From contig SUXC01000007.1 in assembly GCA_015061165.1 (NCBI GenBank), positions 1 through 64,000 on the forward strand: DNA of 64,000 nt. Reading direction: 5' to 3'. Positions within the stretch are counted from its first letter, which is position 1, and each line of letters starts with the position of its first letter. The position numbers and the translations under genes are program-made. The stretch comes from Bacteroidales bacterium (GTDB taxonomy: Bacteria > Bacteroidota > Bacteroidia > Bacteroidales > Paludibacteraceae). This document shows positions 53,056 through 61,924 of this stretch, in pieces. Under the pieces are notes generated by a model, which was not told the origin of the DNA, searched no databases, and saw only the letters and a list, made by a program, of their open reading frames with translations.

Positions 53056-53814
53056 TTATTTCTTCTTAGCATCAATCTCAGTGTCCACCAAGATACGTCC
53101 GCAGAACTCGCAAACAATGATTTTCTTGCGCAGACGGATATCCAATTGGCGTTGTGCTGGAATCTTGCTGTGGCAACCACCGCAGCTATCACGCTCTACC
53201 TTCACAACTGCCAAACCGTTGTGCGCATTCTTGCGAATACGGTGGAATGCAGTGATAAGACGTGGCTCAATATGCTTCTCCAAATCGGTAGCGCGTACCA
53301 TCAGTTTCTCGGTTTGCTCTTTGGTTTCTGCCAAGATAGAGTCCAACTCATTGCGCTTTTGATTGAGATCCACAGTCTTGTCTTCGATTTCGGACACAGT
53401 CTTCTGCTTATCTGCTTGACGCTCCTCCAGTTCGGTTTTGAACTTAGCGATTTTGCGTTGTGAAGCCTCAATCTCCAACTCTTGGTACTCAATCTCTTTG
53501 GTGAGGTTGTCGTACTCGCGGTTGTTGCGAACATTGTTTTGTTGCTCTTTGTAGCGAGAAATAGCTGCATTAGCATTCTCAATACGTACACGATGGTCCG
53601 AAATACCCGTTTCGTACTCCTTGATACTATTCTCAATATTGGTCAAACGTGTTTTCAAACCTTCGATTTCATCGCCCATATCCTTTACCTCTTGAGGCAA
53701 CTCACCTGCCAAGATACGCAGGTTATCAATCTTGGAGTTTACAGTTTGCAATTCATACAGAGCGCGTAGTTTCTCTTCTACAGTCAACTCTTGTTCTACT
53801 TTTTCTTTAGCCAT
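53056..53814 (-). CDS. Coiled-coil protein with C-terminal C4 zinc ribbon
   Basis: A 252-residue protein. A long coiled coil (about 10-185) precedes a C4-type zinc ribbon (zf-RING_7-like): SCGGCHSKIPAQ … CEFCGRILVD (about 204-245). It is a conserved bacterial family of uncertain function that may act on nucleic acids; it commonly sits beside Nif3-type genes, as here. It is 59 bases downstream of the Nif3 gene, a gap filled by AGGTTAAAGGTTAGAGG repeats. Confidence 0.88.
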   Translation of the reverse strand: MAKEKVEQELTVEEKLRALYELQTVNSKIDNLRILAGELPQEVKDMGDEIEGLKTRLTNIENSIKEYETGISDHRVRIENANAAISRYKEQQNNVRNNREYDNLTKEIEYQELEIEASQRKIAKFKTELEERQADKQKTVSEIEDKTVDLNQKRNELDSILAETKEQTEKLMVRATDLEKHIEPRLITAFHRIRKNAHNGLAVVKVERDSCGGCHSKIPAQRQLDIRLRKKIIVCEFCGRILVDTEIDAKKK

Positions 53815-53873
53815 AATTGTATGTTGTTTTAATGTTAATATTCGTTTGGAGTGTACAGGCGAGAGGTTAAAGG

Positions 53874-54665
53874 TTAGAGGTTAAAGGCATGGTATTTAAT
53901 GGGGCTCTCGTCCGCACGTGCGATGCGCGTGGAAATATAAGGAGAGAGCAATTGCTCAAAAATCTCCCGCGTGAAATGCTCACTCACCCAATGGTCCATA
54001 TCCACTACGGTGATACGTTGATACGCATTTTGCAATTCATGATACTTGAAATCTGCCGAAACGAACGCATCTGCCCCCTGCGCAATCGCTTGCTCCACGA
54101 ACTCGGCTCCTGCACCACCACAAATAGCTACTTTACGCACCTGTTTGCGACTACCTTCTACCCATCTCAAGGAGGTATTAGGTGTGGCAAACACGCGAGC
54201 AACAAATGCTACAAACTCCTCATTGTCCATCGGTTGCGGTAAATCACCTATAACCCCAAGACCTGCCTCTGCATGCGATACGGACGGAATCAATATACGA
54301 TAATCACGAATACCTAACTTTTCCGCCATGCGTCCGCTGACACCATGCAGATAACTATCCATGGAGGTATGTGCCGAATAAATGGCGATATTGTGGCGTA
54401 GTGCTTGCATCACGCAACGTTCTTGCGGAGTGGCACCAGTGAGTTGCTTTAATCCTCTAAAAATCAATGGGTGGTGCGATATAATCAAATCGCAACCTAT
54501 AGAAATAGCCTCATTGACCACAGATTCTGTCACATCTACGGTCAACAATGCCTCATGAACCTCTGCATTGCGGTCACCCACCTGTAGTCCCGAATTATCC
54601 CAAGCCTCTTGGTAACTCAAGGGTGCTACAGATTCTATGATATTAATGATATCCTGAAGGATCAA
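53874..54665 (-). CDS. Nif3-like dinuclear metal-centre protein
   Basis: A 263-residue member of the Nif3/YbgI family (hexameric, two metals per subunit, function uncertain). Motifs: PLSYQEAWDNSGLQVGD, IGCDLIISHHPLIFRGLK (metal-binding histidines), YSAHTSMDS and the late VVDMDHWVSEHFTREIFEQLL. The start is a TTG (54665) overlapping the upstream TGA in TTGA, an ATGA-like coupling, so I accept it. The final codons (…AFNL, stop) lie inside a TTTAACCTC repeat, meaning the repeat supplies the stop codon. Confidence 0.88.
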   Translation of the reverse strand: MILQDIINIIESVAPLSYQEAWDNSGLQVGDRNAEVHEALLTVDVTESVVNEAISIGCDLIISHHPLIFRGLKQLTGATPQERCVMQALRHNIAIYSAHTSMDSYLHGVSGRMAEKLGIRDYRILIPSVSHAEAGLGVIGDLPQPMDNEEFVAFVARVFATPNTSLRWVEGSRKQVRKVAICGGAGAEFVEQAIAQGADAFVSADFKYHELQNAYQRITVVDMDHWVSEHFTREIFEQLLSPYISTRIARADESPIKYHAFNL

Positions 54666-55189
54666 CCTTTTTTAGCCCCAACTCCAGTACGTGCAGATGA
54701 AGCCGCAGCTTTCTGGGTCTTCACTTGAGCCTTAGGAGCAGGTTTCTTAGTTTCCATCTTCTTCTCCTCTACAGCAGCAAGCTCCTCACCCTCCTCATCG
54801 ATGGTAAAATCGGTGATGCCAGCATTGATGAGAATATTGTACCACTGTATGAGTTTGCGAATATCGCTTGGATATACGCGGTCACGGTCAAAGTCAGGCA
54901 ACACCTCGCCGAAGAAGTCACGCAACTCGTCGTTGTCCGCCTTCTTAGGGTCAATAGATGCCACCTTCAAGCCTTCTTTCTCGCCCAACTTGGTCAGCAC
55001 TTCGCTCAGCGCAATATCCTCGCCCATAGTGTACATCGAAATCTCGCCCAAAGACACAATCTTATCGCGAGCGTAAGTAGGTACACGCTTGCCATCAAGC
55101 AACGATTCAACGATGAGCATATTATTTCCACGACTAACCAATTTGTAAAGTCCTGGTTTACCTGTGATTGACAAAATATCTCTTAACAT
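54662..55189 (-). CDS. DUF5606 protein
   Basis: A 175-residue cytoplasmic protein. The N-terminal 140 residues match DUF5606, a Bacteroidota-specific family of unknown function: LRDILSITGKPGLYKLVSRG, MLIVESLLDGKRVPTYA, VSLGEISMYT and IRKLIQWYNILINAG. The C-terminus is a Lys/Ala/Pro-rich tail (KKPAPKAQVKTQKAA), low complexity and basic, perhaps nucleic-acid-binding. The start at 55189 follows a promoter at 55282-55313. It heads a minus-strand run with nif3, zinc ribbon, parE and the small membrane protein. Confidence 0.85.
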   Translation of the reverse strand: MLRDILSITGKPGLYKLVSRGNNMLIVESLLDGKRVPTYARDKIVSLGEISMYTMGEDIALSEVLTKLGEKEGLKVASIDPKKADNDELRDFFGEVLPDFDRDRVYPSDIRKLIQWYNILINAGITDFTIDEEGEELAAVEEKKMETKKPAPKAQVKTQKAAASSARTGVGAKKG

Positions 55190-55281
55190 AATCCTATAAT
55201 TTAATCGGCTTACTATTGTATTTAGTCCCCTATTCGGGAATTTCTTATCTCGCCCGAATGACCCGAACGATAAATTCGCTG

Positions 55282-55313
55282 CAAAATTACAACTTTTTTT
55301 GCATACTTGCAAA
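55282..55313 (-). promoter_or_regulatory. Promoter of the DUF5606 operon
   Basis: Minus strand TTTG (55313-55310), 20 bases, TAATTTTG (55289-55282). Interleaved with the smpB promoter on the other strand. Confidence 0.7.
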
Positions 55314-55329
55314 TTTTTTTGTACCTTTG
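55299..55329 (+). promoter_or_regulatory. Promoter of smpB
   Basis: TTG 55299-55301, 20 bases, TACCTTTG 55322-55329; the ATG is nine bases further, so the mRNA has almost no leader. Confidence 0.75.
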
Positions 55330-55338
55330 CGCGATTTT

Positions 55339-55800
55339 ATGCGATTAAAGAGCAATGTAAATATCAAAAACCGCCGTGCGACCTTCGATTATGAGGTGCT
55401 GGAGCGATATACAGCAGGCATTCAACTCTTCGGTACAGAGATCAAATCCATCCGTGAGAGTAAGGCCTCGTTGGTGGATACCTATTGCCAGTTTGTGGGC
55501 AACGAACTATGGGTAAAACAGATGCACATAGCGGAGTACCGCTTCGGCAGTTATGCCAACCATGAGGCGAAGCGCGACCGCAAACTGTTGCTCAATCGCA
55601 AGGAACTCAACAAACTCGCCAAGCAAGTAAAGGATACAGGTAAAACGATTATCCCCTTGCGATTGTTTATCAACGAAAACGGCTTTGCCAAGATGGAGAT
55701 TGCCCTATGTCAAGGTAAGCATACCTACGACAAGCGCCAAGCCCTGCGAGCCGCAGATGACAAACGCGAACTGCAACGCACAATGCGCAATCACCAATAA
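55339..55800 (+). CDS. smpB: SsrA-binding protein
   Basis: Partner of tmRNA in rescuing stalled ribosomes. It has 153 residues, typical. Motifs: [17 protein letters not shown] at the start, [30 protein letters not shown] and [16 protein letters not shown]; the tail has the KREL-type basic end that inserts in the mRNA channel. In-frame ATGs upstream (55216) lie before the promoter, so 55339 is the start. Its TAA is part of a perfect 14 bp terminator stem. Confidence 0.96.
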   Translation: MRLKSNVNIKNRRATFDYEVLERYTAGIQLFGTEIKSIRESKASLVDTYCQFVGNELWVKQMHIAEYRFGSYANHEAKRDRKLLLNRKELNKLAKQVKDTGKTIIPLRLFINENGFAKMEIALCQGKHTYDKRQALRAADDKRELQRTMRNHQ

Positions 55801-55829
55801 CAAAGCCATGTCGGGGACATGGCTTTGTT
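55799..55829. terminator. Bidirectional terminator after smpB
   Basis: AACAAAGCCATGTC, loop GGG, GACATGGCTTTGTT: 14 bp perfect stem that includes the last two bases of the smpB stop codon; serves both convergent genes. Confidence 0.85.
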
Positions 55830-55832
55830 GCT

Positions 55833-56198
55833 TTATTCGTGTTGGTGATTGTGGTTATGTTCGTGATGATGCTCATGTTCGTGATTGCTATGCTCGGGCT
55901 TGGTAGTAGTAGCAGGCTTACCAATCTTGGCAAATGCTTTTTGCAGCGCAGGCACATCGGTCTTGTTGGCATCGTAGGTGACAGTCACCGTTTGTGCTGC
56001 TATGTCAAACTCCAGATCCTTCACCCCATTCTTCAGTTCCTTGTCAAAAGGAATATTCTTCAGAATCTTGTCGCAGCAGTCTTGGCAGTGGAGATAGACA
56101 TACAACACTACTTTTTGTTTGTTCGGTTTGGCCTCTGCTGTACTCAGTACATAGGCCATTGGCAGGATTGCCAGTAAAAAAAGAATGATTCGTTTCAT
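55833..56198 (-). CDS. Exported heavy-metal-binding (HMA) protein with His-rich tail
   Basis: A 121-residue exported protein. A signal peptide (MKRIILFLLAILPMAYVLS) is followed by one HMA-type ferredoxin-like domain (about 28-95) with CQDCCDK as the metal site, in place of the usual MxCxxC. The tail alternates His with Glu, Asn and Gln over about 18 residues. It probably binds copper, zinc or nickel in the periplasm. Third gene of the operon with the FeoB-like transporter and the TonB receptor, which supports metal transport. The gap before it holds AAGGTCCTTAAGGTCATTAA-type tandem repeats (about 56214-56250). Confidence 0.85.
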   Translation of the reverse strand: MKRIILFLLAILPMAYVLSTAEAKPNKQKVVLYVYLHCQDCCDKILKNIPFDKELKNGVKDLEFDIAAQTVTVTYDANKTDVPALQKAFAKIGKPATTTKPEHSNHEHEHHHEHNHNHQHE

Positions 56199-56213
56199 AA
56201 TGTTATTTGTTGG

Positions 56214-56252
56214 TAAGGTCCTTAAGGTCATTAAAGTCCTTAAGGTCGTTAA
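56214..56252. repeat. AAGGTCNTTAA tandem repeat
   Basis: Four imperfect copies of a 9-base unit (AAGGTCCTT, AAGGTCATT, AAAGTCCTT, AAGGTCGTT) between the TonB receptor and HMA genes. Confidence 0.7.
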
Positions 56253-56258
56253 TAGGAT

Positions 56259-58658
56259 TTATTCTTCTCGTTCGAGTGCCCAGCGGAATCCGAGGTAGAG
56301 TTTCCAACCATGGATAGGTGCCCAAATCATCGATGCATCATAGTTGCTGGAGTATGGATTGACAAAGCCTGCACTTGTTCCTCCGTGCCTCATCGCCTTA
56401 TCGCCTACCGACAACCTCTCGCCTAGAATCGGATTATCCTGCGTGAAGTTGGTCATATTCTCTGCCCCCAGGTAGATAGACCATGTGCGGAAGAACTTGG
56501 TCACTTGTCCCAAGAGTTGTGGGTACCATTTGTGGTAAATTTGTCCATTATGCACAGTATATTGTTGGCTACCCGTTGGCACAACAAAACCATCGGGCAT
56601 ACGCCCCTCGCCATTGAACTGAGCTGTCAGGTCAAACTGCCAGGTCTTGAGCGGTGTCTGGTAACTGGTTGTGATGATACCCTTGAACTTGTTTTGCAGC
56701 GGTTTGTCGCGGAGTTGCCACGCATTGGCTGAGGTATTGAACGATGTGTGTTTCACATCCGTGTAACGGAAAGCCGCCGTCAAGGTCCATCCGCGCAGAA
56801 TCTCCATATTGGCTTCCACCTGCCAGTTGTGCGAGAAATACTTAGCTCCTTCTACATCGCTCAGATTGTAGAGATAGACGTGGTGCAAATCGCTATCAAT
56901 ATCGGCTATCACACCGTCCAAGAAATTGGTATAGTAATATTCGCCCGATAGTTGCAATTCACGTTTGCCAATAGGGATATAGAAAACAGTAGAAATGCCC
57001 GTATTCATCGAGCGTTCTTGTGCGAGTGTGACGTTGTGTATGGTGGTGTTGAATGGTGTAGCGTTGTGTAGGGGGGCGTAGAGTTGATACACACGGTTGC
57101 TGGCCAAATAGGCAGCATTATCCGCAATCGCATTAGGCGAACGATAGCCCAAACCAACCGACCCACGCAACGTCCACCACTCGAAAGGTGCGTAGCGCAG
57201 ATTCATACGAGGAGTGGTAAAGAAGCCATATTGCGAAGAATAATCCTCGCGGACACCTGCCAATAGCGTTACTTTATCTTGATAGGTATAAGTATATTCA
57301 GCGAATATGCCTGAGGTAACTTCCCCATAGATATAGTTAGGGGAAGGAGTGTTTGTTCCGAAGGATAAATACTCATTATATCGATCGTAGTTTACGCTTA
57401 ATCCCGCGGAGAGTTTATGCTCGTGGTCATCCCACATGTCGGTGGCAGAATCATCGAACAAGGTTTGGAAGATAGCGTTGAGGTAAGCATTGGTTTGAGA
57501 GGCATTCCATTGGCGAGGGCCGTAGGTGTTCTGTTGGTTATGATACGAAGCAGAAGCGATAATACCAATAGATGTACCCAAGTCGGCATCAAACACATAA
57601 CCATTCTTCACAAATCCGTCCACGCGCCACGTGTTGAGGTCGATATGATAAGGCGATTGGCTATTGGCAATTGGCAATTGGGCAATGGCCTCTTGGGTTT
57701 GTCCGCCTTGGCGACGGTCATAGAGTCCGCGCACGAGGAACTGCCCCGTATAATCGCCCGTCTTGACATACCAACGATTGAGCAGATTCACATTGGTATT
57801 CTTGGGCATATCCAGAAATCCATCGTGGTTATGGTCGAGTTCGAGCGACATGTTTTGCGCATGGAAAAGTATGCCCGTAGAGACTTTGTCGTTGATATTC
57901 CAACCGCCAGTAGCATTTACCTCGGCATGCGTTTCGGTACTAATCATCGCATTGAGTGCGATGGGGTCTTGTGTTTGCGGTTTGAGATACTCCACATTGA
58001 TTTGTCCCGCGATGGCTTCGTAACCATTGAGCACGGAGGATGTGCCTTTGCTAATTTGAATAGCCTCCATCCAAGGACCGGGGATATACTCCATACCAAA
58101 GGCTTGTGCTAATCCTCGTATATTGGGTGTGTTTTCGGTCAGCATTTGCACGTATGTGCCACTCAGTCCCAGCAATCGTATCTGCTTGGCACCTGTGGCA
58201 GCATCGGAGTACGCCACGTCCACACTGGCGCTGGTCTCAAAACTCTCGCTCAGGTTGCAACATGCTGCCATACAGAGCGCTTCGCCTGTGAGCGTCTCGG
58301 TGGTCATAGGGGTCAAACGCGAACGAAGTACTGCCATCTTGCGCTCCACTATATCCACCTCTGCCAACAGCAAATCACTTACCAACACGATAGTTAGTTC
58401 ACCATGTTGGGTTACTGATGTGGTGTCATTGTGAAAACCCATAAAACTGGAGACCAACAGATTAGTACTTGCAACAGGTTCCAATTGGAAGCGACCATCC
58501 AAGTCGGTGGCTACACCCACCGTCGTACCAGCCCAATACACATTGGCGCCGACAAGTGGTTCGCCCTTGTCATCCAGCACCGTTCCCCATACATGGGGAT
58601 AAACCATTATTGGCAAGAACGCCAACAATAAACATAATATTAGTCGTATATTTTTCAT
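56259..58658 (-). CDS. TonB-dependent outer-membrane receptor, likely metal-related
   Basis: A 799-residue outer membrane receptor. After a signal peptide comes a CarboxypepD_reg-like domain (about 22-105: GTVLDDKGEPLVGANVYWAGTTVG), then the plug (about 130-250: IRLLGLSGTYVQMLTENTPNIRGLAQ … IQISKGTSSVLNGYEAIAGQINV) and the barrel. The ATG at 58658 is two bases after the feoB-like stop, so the genes are coupled. An adjacent HMA protein suggests metal or metal-chelate uptake. PIANSQSPYHID near residues 333-344 is encoded by a CCAATTGCCAATAGCC repeat inside the gene, likely in an extracellular loop. Confidence 0.9.
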   Translation of the reverse strand: MKNIRLILCLLLAFLPIMVYPHVWGTVLDDKGEPLVGANVYWAGTTVGVATDLDGRFQLEPVASTNLLVSSFMGFHNDTTSVTQHGELTIVLVSDLLLAEVDIVERKMAVLRSRLTPMTTETLTGEALCMAACCNLSESFETSASVDVAYSDAATGAKQIRLLGLSGTYVQMLTENTPNIRGLAQAFGMEYIPGPWMEAIQISKGTSSVLNGYEAIAGQINVEYLKPQTQDPIALNAMISTETHAEVNATGGWNINDKVSTGILFHAQNMSLELDHNHDGFLDMPKNTNVNLLNRWYVKTGDYTGQFLVRGLYDRRQGGQTQEAIAQLPIANSQSPYHIDLNTWRVDGFVKNGYVFDADLGTSIGIIASASYHNQQNTYGPRQWNASQTNAYLNAIFQTLFDDSATDMWDDHEHKLSAGLSVNYDRYNEYLSFGTNTPSPNYIYGEVTSGIFAEYTYTYQDKVTLLAGVREDYSSQYGFFTTPRMNLRYAPFEWWTLRGSVGLGYRSPNAIADNAAYLASNRVYQLYAPLHNATPFNTTIHNVTLAQERSMNTGISTVFYIPIGKRELQLSGEYYYTNFLDGVIADIDSDLHHVYLYNLSDVEGAKYFSHNWQVEANMEILRGWTLTAAFRYTDVKHTSFNTSANAWQLRDKPLQNKFKGIITTSYQTPLKTWQFDLTAQFNGEGRMPDGFVVPTGSQQYTVHNGQIYHKWYPQLLGQVTKFFRTWSIYLGAENMTNFTQDNPILGERLSVGDKAMRHGGTSAGFVNPYSSNYDASMIWAPIHGWKLYLGFRWALEREE

Positions 58659-58660
58659 AA

Positions 58661-60382
58661 TCAAACAAACAACATTCCTATTTGGTGTATCAGAAAACTC
58701 ATCACCCATGCTAATAGCAATGAATGTACCACACTAAACCATGCCCATTTGGCACCAATCTCCTTGCGCAGGGTGGAGATAGTCGCCACACATGGGAAAT
58801 ACAGCAGCACAAACACCATGAACGCATATGCCGTCACAGGTGTAAACGCCGACAATGCCGTATTGCTTGGATAGAGGATACCCATCGTGGAGACTATCGC
58901 CTCTTTGGCAGGCAGACCCGTCAGGAGGCAGACCGACATCTTCCAGTCAAAGCCCAAAGGACGCATCACAGGTTCCATCCAATGGCCTACCATTGCCAGA
59001 TAGCTATGTTCCATATCCGCCATATTGCCCGTGGGGAAATAGGTCAATGCCCAAATAATCACACTTGCCCAAATAATCACCGCAGGTATCTTCTGCAAGT
59101 AATCCGCCACACGCTCCCATATATGCAAACCCGTATTGCGCAATGTGGGACGGCGGTAGGGCGGCAACTCACTCACATAGTCATGCTTAGGCTGGCGGAA
59201 GGATGGCATGCGCTGCATTACCCACGCAAAGGCGATACTCAACAATATGCCTAATATATATAGCGACAACATCACTACCGCTTTCTGCTCTGCGAAAAAC
59301 GCGCCTATAAACAGCATATAAACAGGCAGTCGTGCCGAACAACTCATAAAAGGCACCATCATCATGGTGATAGCGCGGTCCTTCTTGTTAGTAATGTCGC
59401 GCGCTGCCATGATAGCAGGCACATTGCAACCAAAACCCATCAGCATTGGTATGAACGAACTGCCGTGCAATCCTATGCGGTGCATAATCTTATCCATCGT
59501 ATATGCCGCACGCGCCATGTAGCCCGAGTCCTCCATCAGACTCAGGAAGAAGAACATGATAATGATATTCGGCAGGAACGCCAATACCGCACCTATACCC
59601 ATCAGCACACCGTCTATCAGCAGACTACTCCACCACACTTGTGGCAAGAGCGTGCGTATCCATTCCGCCAGTGCCTCTACCCCCATCGCTATCCACTCTT
59701 GTGGGTAACTGCCTAAGGTAAAAGTGCACTCAAACACCCCATACAATAGCAACATCAGCAGCGGCAGACCTATCCATCTGTTGGTCAGTACCTTGTCTAT
59801 CTTATCCGCTATGGAATGCCCTGTATCATGTTGCGCGTGGGTGAGCGTCTCCTCCAGTGCACCATGCACGAAGCCGCGACGTGCTTGAGCAATCACCTCT
59901 TTGGCGGTCTTGCCGTATCTGTATAGCAATCTGGCACGTTGCTCTGCAGCCACGCGAATCAACTCATCGCTATGGGGCAACAACGCCAACATCTCGTCGG
60001 GTCGCTCCAATAGGCGAATGGCCATATAGCGCTTGGAGTATTTCTCACGCACACTGGGCAGGGTAACTATCACATCTATAACCTTAGCGATGGCTTCCTC
60101 TATGTCCTTACCGTAGGTGACGTGTATGTGACGAAAATCATTCACATGGGCAATAGTCTGCTCTTTGTCTTCCAGCAGTCCCACACGCACACCTATCAGG
60201 TTGCTAAGCCTGAGATAATCCAGCCTGTGTTCGGTAGCCAGCAAGTCCTCGTAGTGCGTCAGTAGCACCACGAAAGCCTGGTGACGGTCTATCAATTCGG
60301 CTGTTCTCACCAACTCTCGCTCCAAGTAGCGTGCATCCACCTCTTGGACAATCACATTATTCTCTGCGTATTCCTTCGACAT
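58661..60382 (-). CDS. feoB: FeoB-like ferrous iron transporter lacking the first half of the G domain
   Basis: A 573-residue protein, against 700-850 for complete FeoB. The membrane part is intact, with GFGCNVPAIMAARDI, SCSARLPVYMLFIGAFF, SGYMARAAY and about nine helices. The N-terminus begins in the middle of the GTPase domain. VDARYLERELVRTAELIDRHQ matches FeoB after the G3 motif, while the P-loop (GxxxxGKS/T) and DxPG are absent. The G4 NxxD is replaced by THYED. A consensus promoter ends 11 bases before this ATG, so the short form is not an artefact of start choice. GTP-independent transport or a structural role is possible. First gene of an operon with the receptor and HMA genes. Confidence 0.85.
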   Translation of the reverse strand: MSKEYAENNVIVQEVDARYLERELVRTAELIDRHQAFVVLLTHYEDLLATEHRLDYLRLSNLIGVRVGLLEDKEQTIAHVNDFRHIHVTYGKDIEEAIAKVIDVIVTLPSVREKYSKRYMAIRLLERPDEMLALLPHSDELIRVAAEQRARLLYRYGKTAKEVIAQARRGFVHGALEETLTHAQHDTGHSIADKIDKVLTNRWIGLPLLMLLLYGVFECTFTLGSYPQEWIAMGVEALAEWIRTLLPQVWWSSLLIDGVLMGIGAVLAFLPNIIIMFFFLSLMEDSGYMARAAYTMDKIMHRIGLHGSSFIPMLMGFGCNVPAIMAARDITNKKDRAITMMMVPFMSCSARLPVYMLFIGAFFAEQKAVVMLSLYILGILLSIAFAWVMQRMPSFRQPKHDYVSELPPYRRPTLRNTGLHIWERVADYLQKIPAVIIWASVIIWALTYFPTGNMADMEHSYLAMVGHWMEPVMRPLGFDWKMSVCLLTGLPAKEAIVSTMGILYPSNTALSAFTPVTAYAFMVFVLLYFPCVATISTLRKEIGAKWAWFSVVHSLLLAWVMSFLIHQIGMLFV

Positions 60383-60393
60383 AAAAGACGCTG

Positions 60394-60424
60394 CAAAGGT
60401 ACTGCTTTTTCGCCACATACGCAA
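60394..60424 (-). promoter_or_regulatory. Promoter of the feoB-like operon
   Basis: Minus strand TTG (60424-60422), 20 bases, TACCTTTG (60401-60394). It ends just upstream of the ATG at 60382 and therefore fixes the shortened N-terminus. Confidence 0.78.
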
Positions 60425-60463
60425 TACCCAATTGTAATGATTTGCGTATTTATATCTAAAAAT

Positions 60464-60495
60464 TTTGTGTATTTGCAAAAATATTACTACCTTTG
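60464..60495 (+). promoter_or_regulatory. Promoter of the MATE gene
   Basis: TTTG 60464-60467, 20 bases, TACCTTTG 60488-60495; sets the start at 60518. Confidence 0.75.
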
Positions 60496-60517
60496 CAGCC
60501 GTTTTTACAATAGTCTG

Positions 60518-61912
60518 ATGTACTCTTTTAAGAAATACCTACCCTACTACAAGCGCAACCTTCGTGTTGCGCTTCCTGTGATGCTTACTCAGTTGGGTGC
60601 ATCATTAGTGGGGTTCTTCGACTCAATGATGGTGGGACACTATGCCACTGTGGACTTAGCAGCGGTAAGTTTCGCCAATGCCATCTTCTTCACCGTCATG
60701 GTCTTTGCTATGGGCGCACTGATGGGCATCACCCCACTTGTTGGTATCCAAGTGGGTGCCCAACACACCTCATCGCCAATAGCCAATAGCCCATCGCCAA
60801 TAGCCAATAACCAATCGCCCATCGCCAATAGCCAAATATCCTCCCTCTTCCAGAATGGTGTGCTCTTCACGGTGCTATTGAGTGCTGTCATGCTCATCCT
60901 ATTGGGTGCATGTACCCCCTTCTTAGACCGCTTTGGTCAAGACCCAGCGGTGATAGAGGTCGCACGACCTTATTATATTTTAATAGTTGTGTCGTTGGTG
61001 CCGTTTTTGTTCTTCTCGTTCTTCAAGCAGTTTCTTGAGGGTTTGGGTAATACGATGGTGGCAATGGTTATCACGCTACTGATGAACGGACTCAATATCC
61101 TACTCAATTGGGTATTTATCTATGGCAACTGGGGTTTTGAGCCGATGGGTGCTACGGGTGCTGGTATCGGTTCGCTGATTTCGCGCATAGGTATGCCGTT
61201 GTGTTTTTGGGCAGTTATGGCTTGGCGCAAGGAGTGGAAGCAGTATCTGCGCATGGCTTGGCAACGTTTCTCATGGCAGCGTATCCGCGAACTGGCAAAG
61301 ATAGGTTTCCCTATCGGTGGTCAGACTTTGTTGGAGACGTTTCTCTTCACCGCTTCGTTTGTGATTATCGGATGGATTAGTAAGGAGGCGTTGGCAGCAC
61401 ACCAGATTTCCAATCAGATCGCGGATATGACGTTTATGCTGGCGTTGGGTATTGGCTCGGCTACTACTATCCGTGTGTCGCACCAGTTGGGTGAGGGCAA
61501 TATCCACGGTGTGCGTATGGCCAGTACAGCCAGTGTGCATTTGGTATTGCTGATGAACACGATTGGCGCTGCGCTGATGATCAGTTTGCGCAATTATATC
61601 CCGATGCTTTTCACAGAGGACCAAGAGGTGATTGCTATTGCCTCTCAACTGATTGTGTTAGCAGGATTGTTCCAGTACGCCGACGGCTTGCAGGCGGTAG
61701 GTGCAGCCATGTTGCGTGGAATAACGGACGTGAAGGTGCCAATGGTGATTGCTTTTGTATCGTATATCTTGATTGGTCTGTCGGTTGGGTTGGTGTGTGC
61801 ATTCCCACTGAAGATGGGTGCTGCGGGTATTTGGATAGGATTTATCTTTGCTCTGGCAGTAGCAGCCATCTGCTTCCATATTCGCTTTAATAGAAAATTG
61901 AAGAAGTTGTGA
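60518..61912 (+). CDS. MATE-family multidrug exporter
   Basis: A 464-residue inner-membrane antiporter with twelve predicted helices, exporting cationic drugs or metabolites with Na+ or H+. MATE hallmarks: LPVMLTQLGASLVGFFDSMMVGHY, LMGITPLVGIQVGAQ, FLEGLGNTMVAM, GFPIGGQTLLETF and ALGIGSATTIRVSHQLGEG. Residues about 84-108 (repeats of SPIANS) are encoded by tandem CCAATAGCCAATCGCC repeats in the loop after helix 2; related proteins have only a short linker there. The promoter excludes longer in-frame starts. Confidence 0.92.
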   Translation: MYSFKKYLPYYKRNLRVALPVMLTQLGASLVGFFDSMMVGHYATVDLAAVSFANAIFFTVMVFAMGALMGITPLVGIQVGAQHTSSPIANSPSPIANNQSPIANSQISSLFQNGVLFTVLLSAVMLILLGACTPFLDRFGQDPAVIEVARPYYILIVVSLVPFLFFSFFKQFLEGLGNTMVAMVITLLMNGLNILLNWVFIYGNWGFEPMGATGAGIGSLISRIGMPLCFWAVMAWRKEWKQYLRMAWQRFSWQRIRELAKIGFPIGGQTLLETFLFTASFVIIGWISKEALAAHQISNQIADMTFMLALGIGSATTIRVSHQLGEGNIHGVRMASTASVHLVLLMNTIGAALMISLRNYIPMLFTEDQEVIAIASQLIVLAGLFQYADGLQAVGAAMLRGITDVKVPMVIAFVSYILIGLSVGLVCAFPLKMGAAGIWIGFIFALAVAAICFHIRFNRKLKKL

Positions 61913-61924
61913 TACTTCCTGATG

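Noticed and set aside
60281-60517. Longer N-terminus for the MATE exporter
   Set aside because: The in-frame extension runs antisense through the feoB-like gene and its promoter; the consensus promoter at 60464-60495 places the start at 60518.
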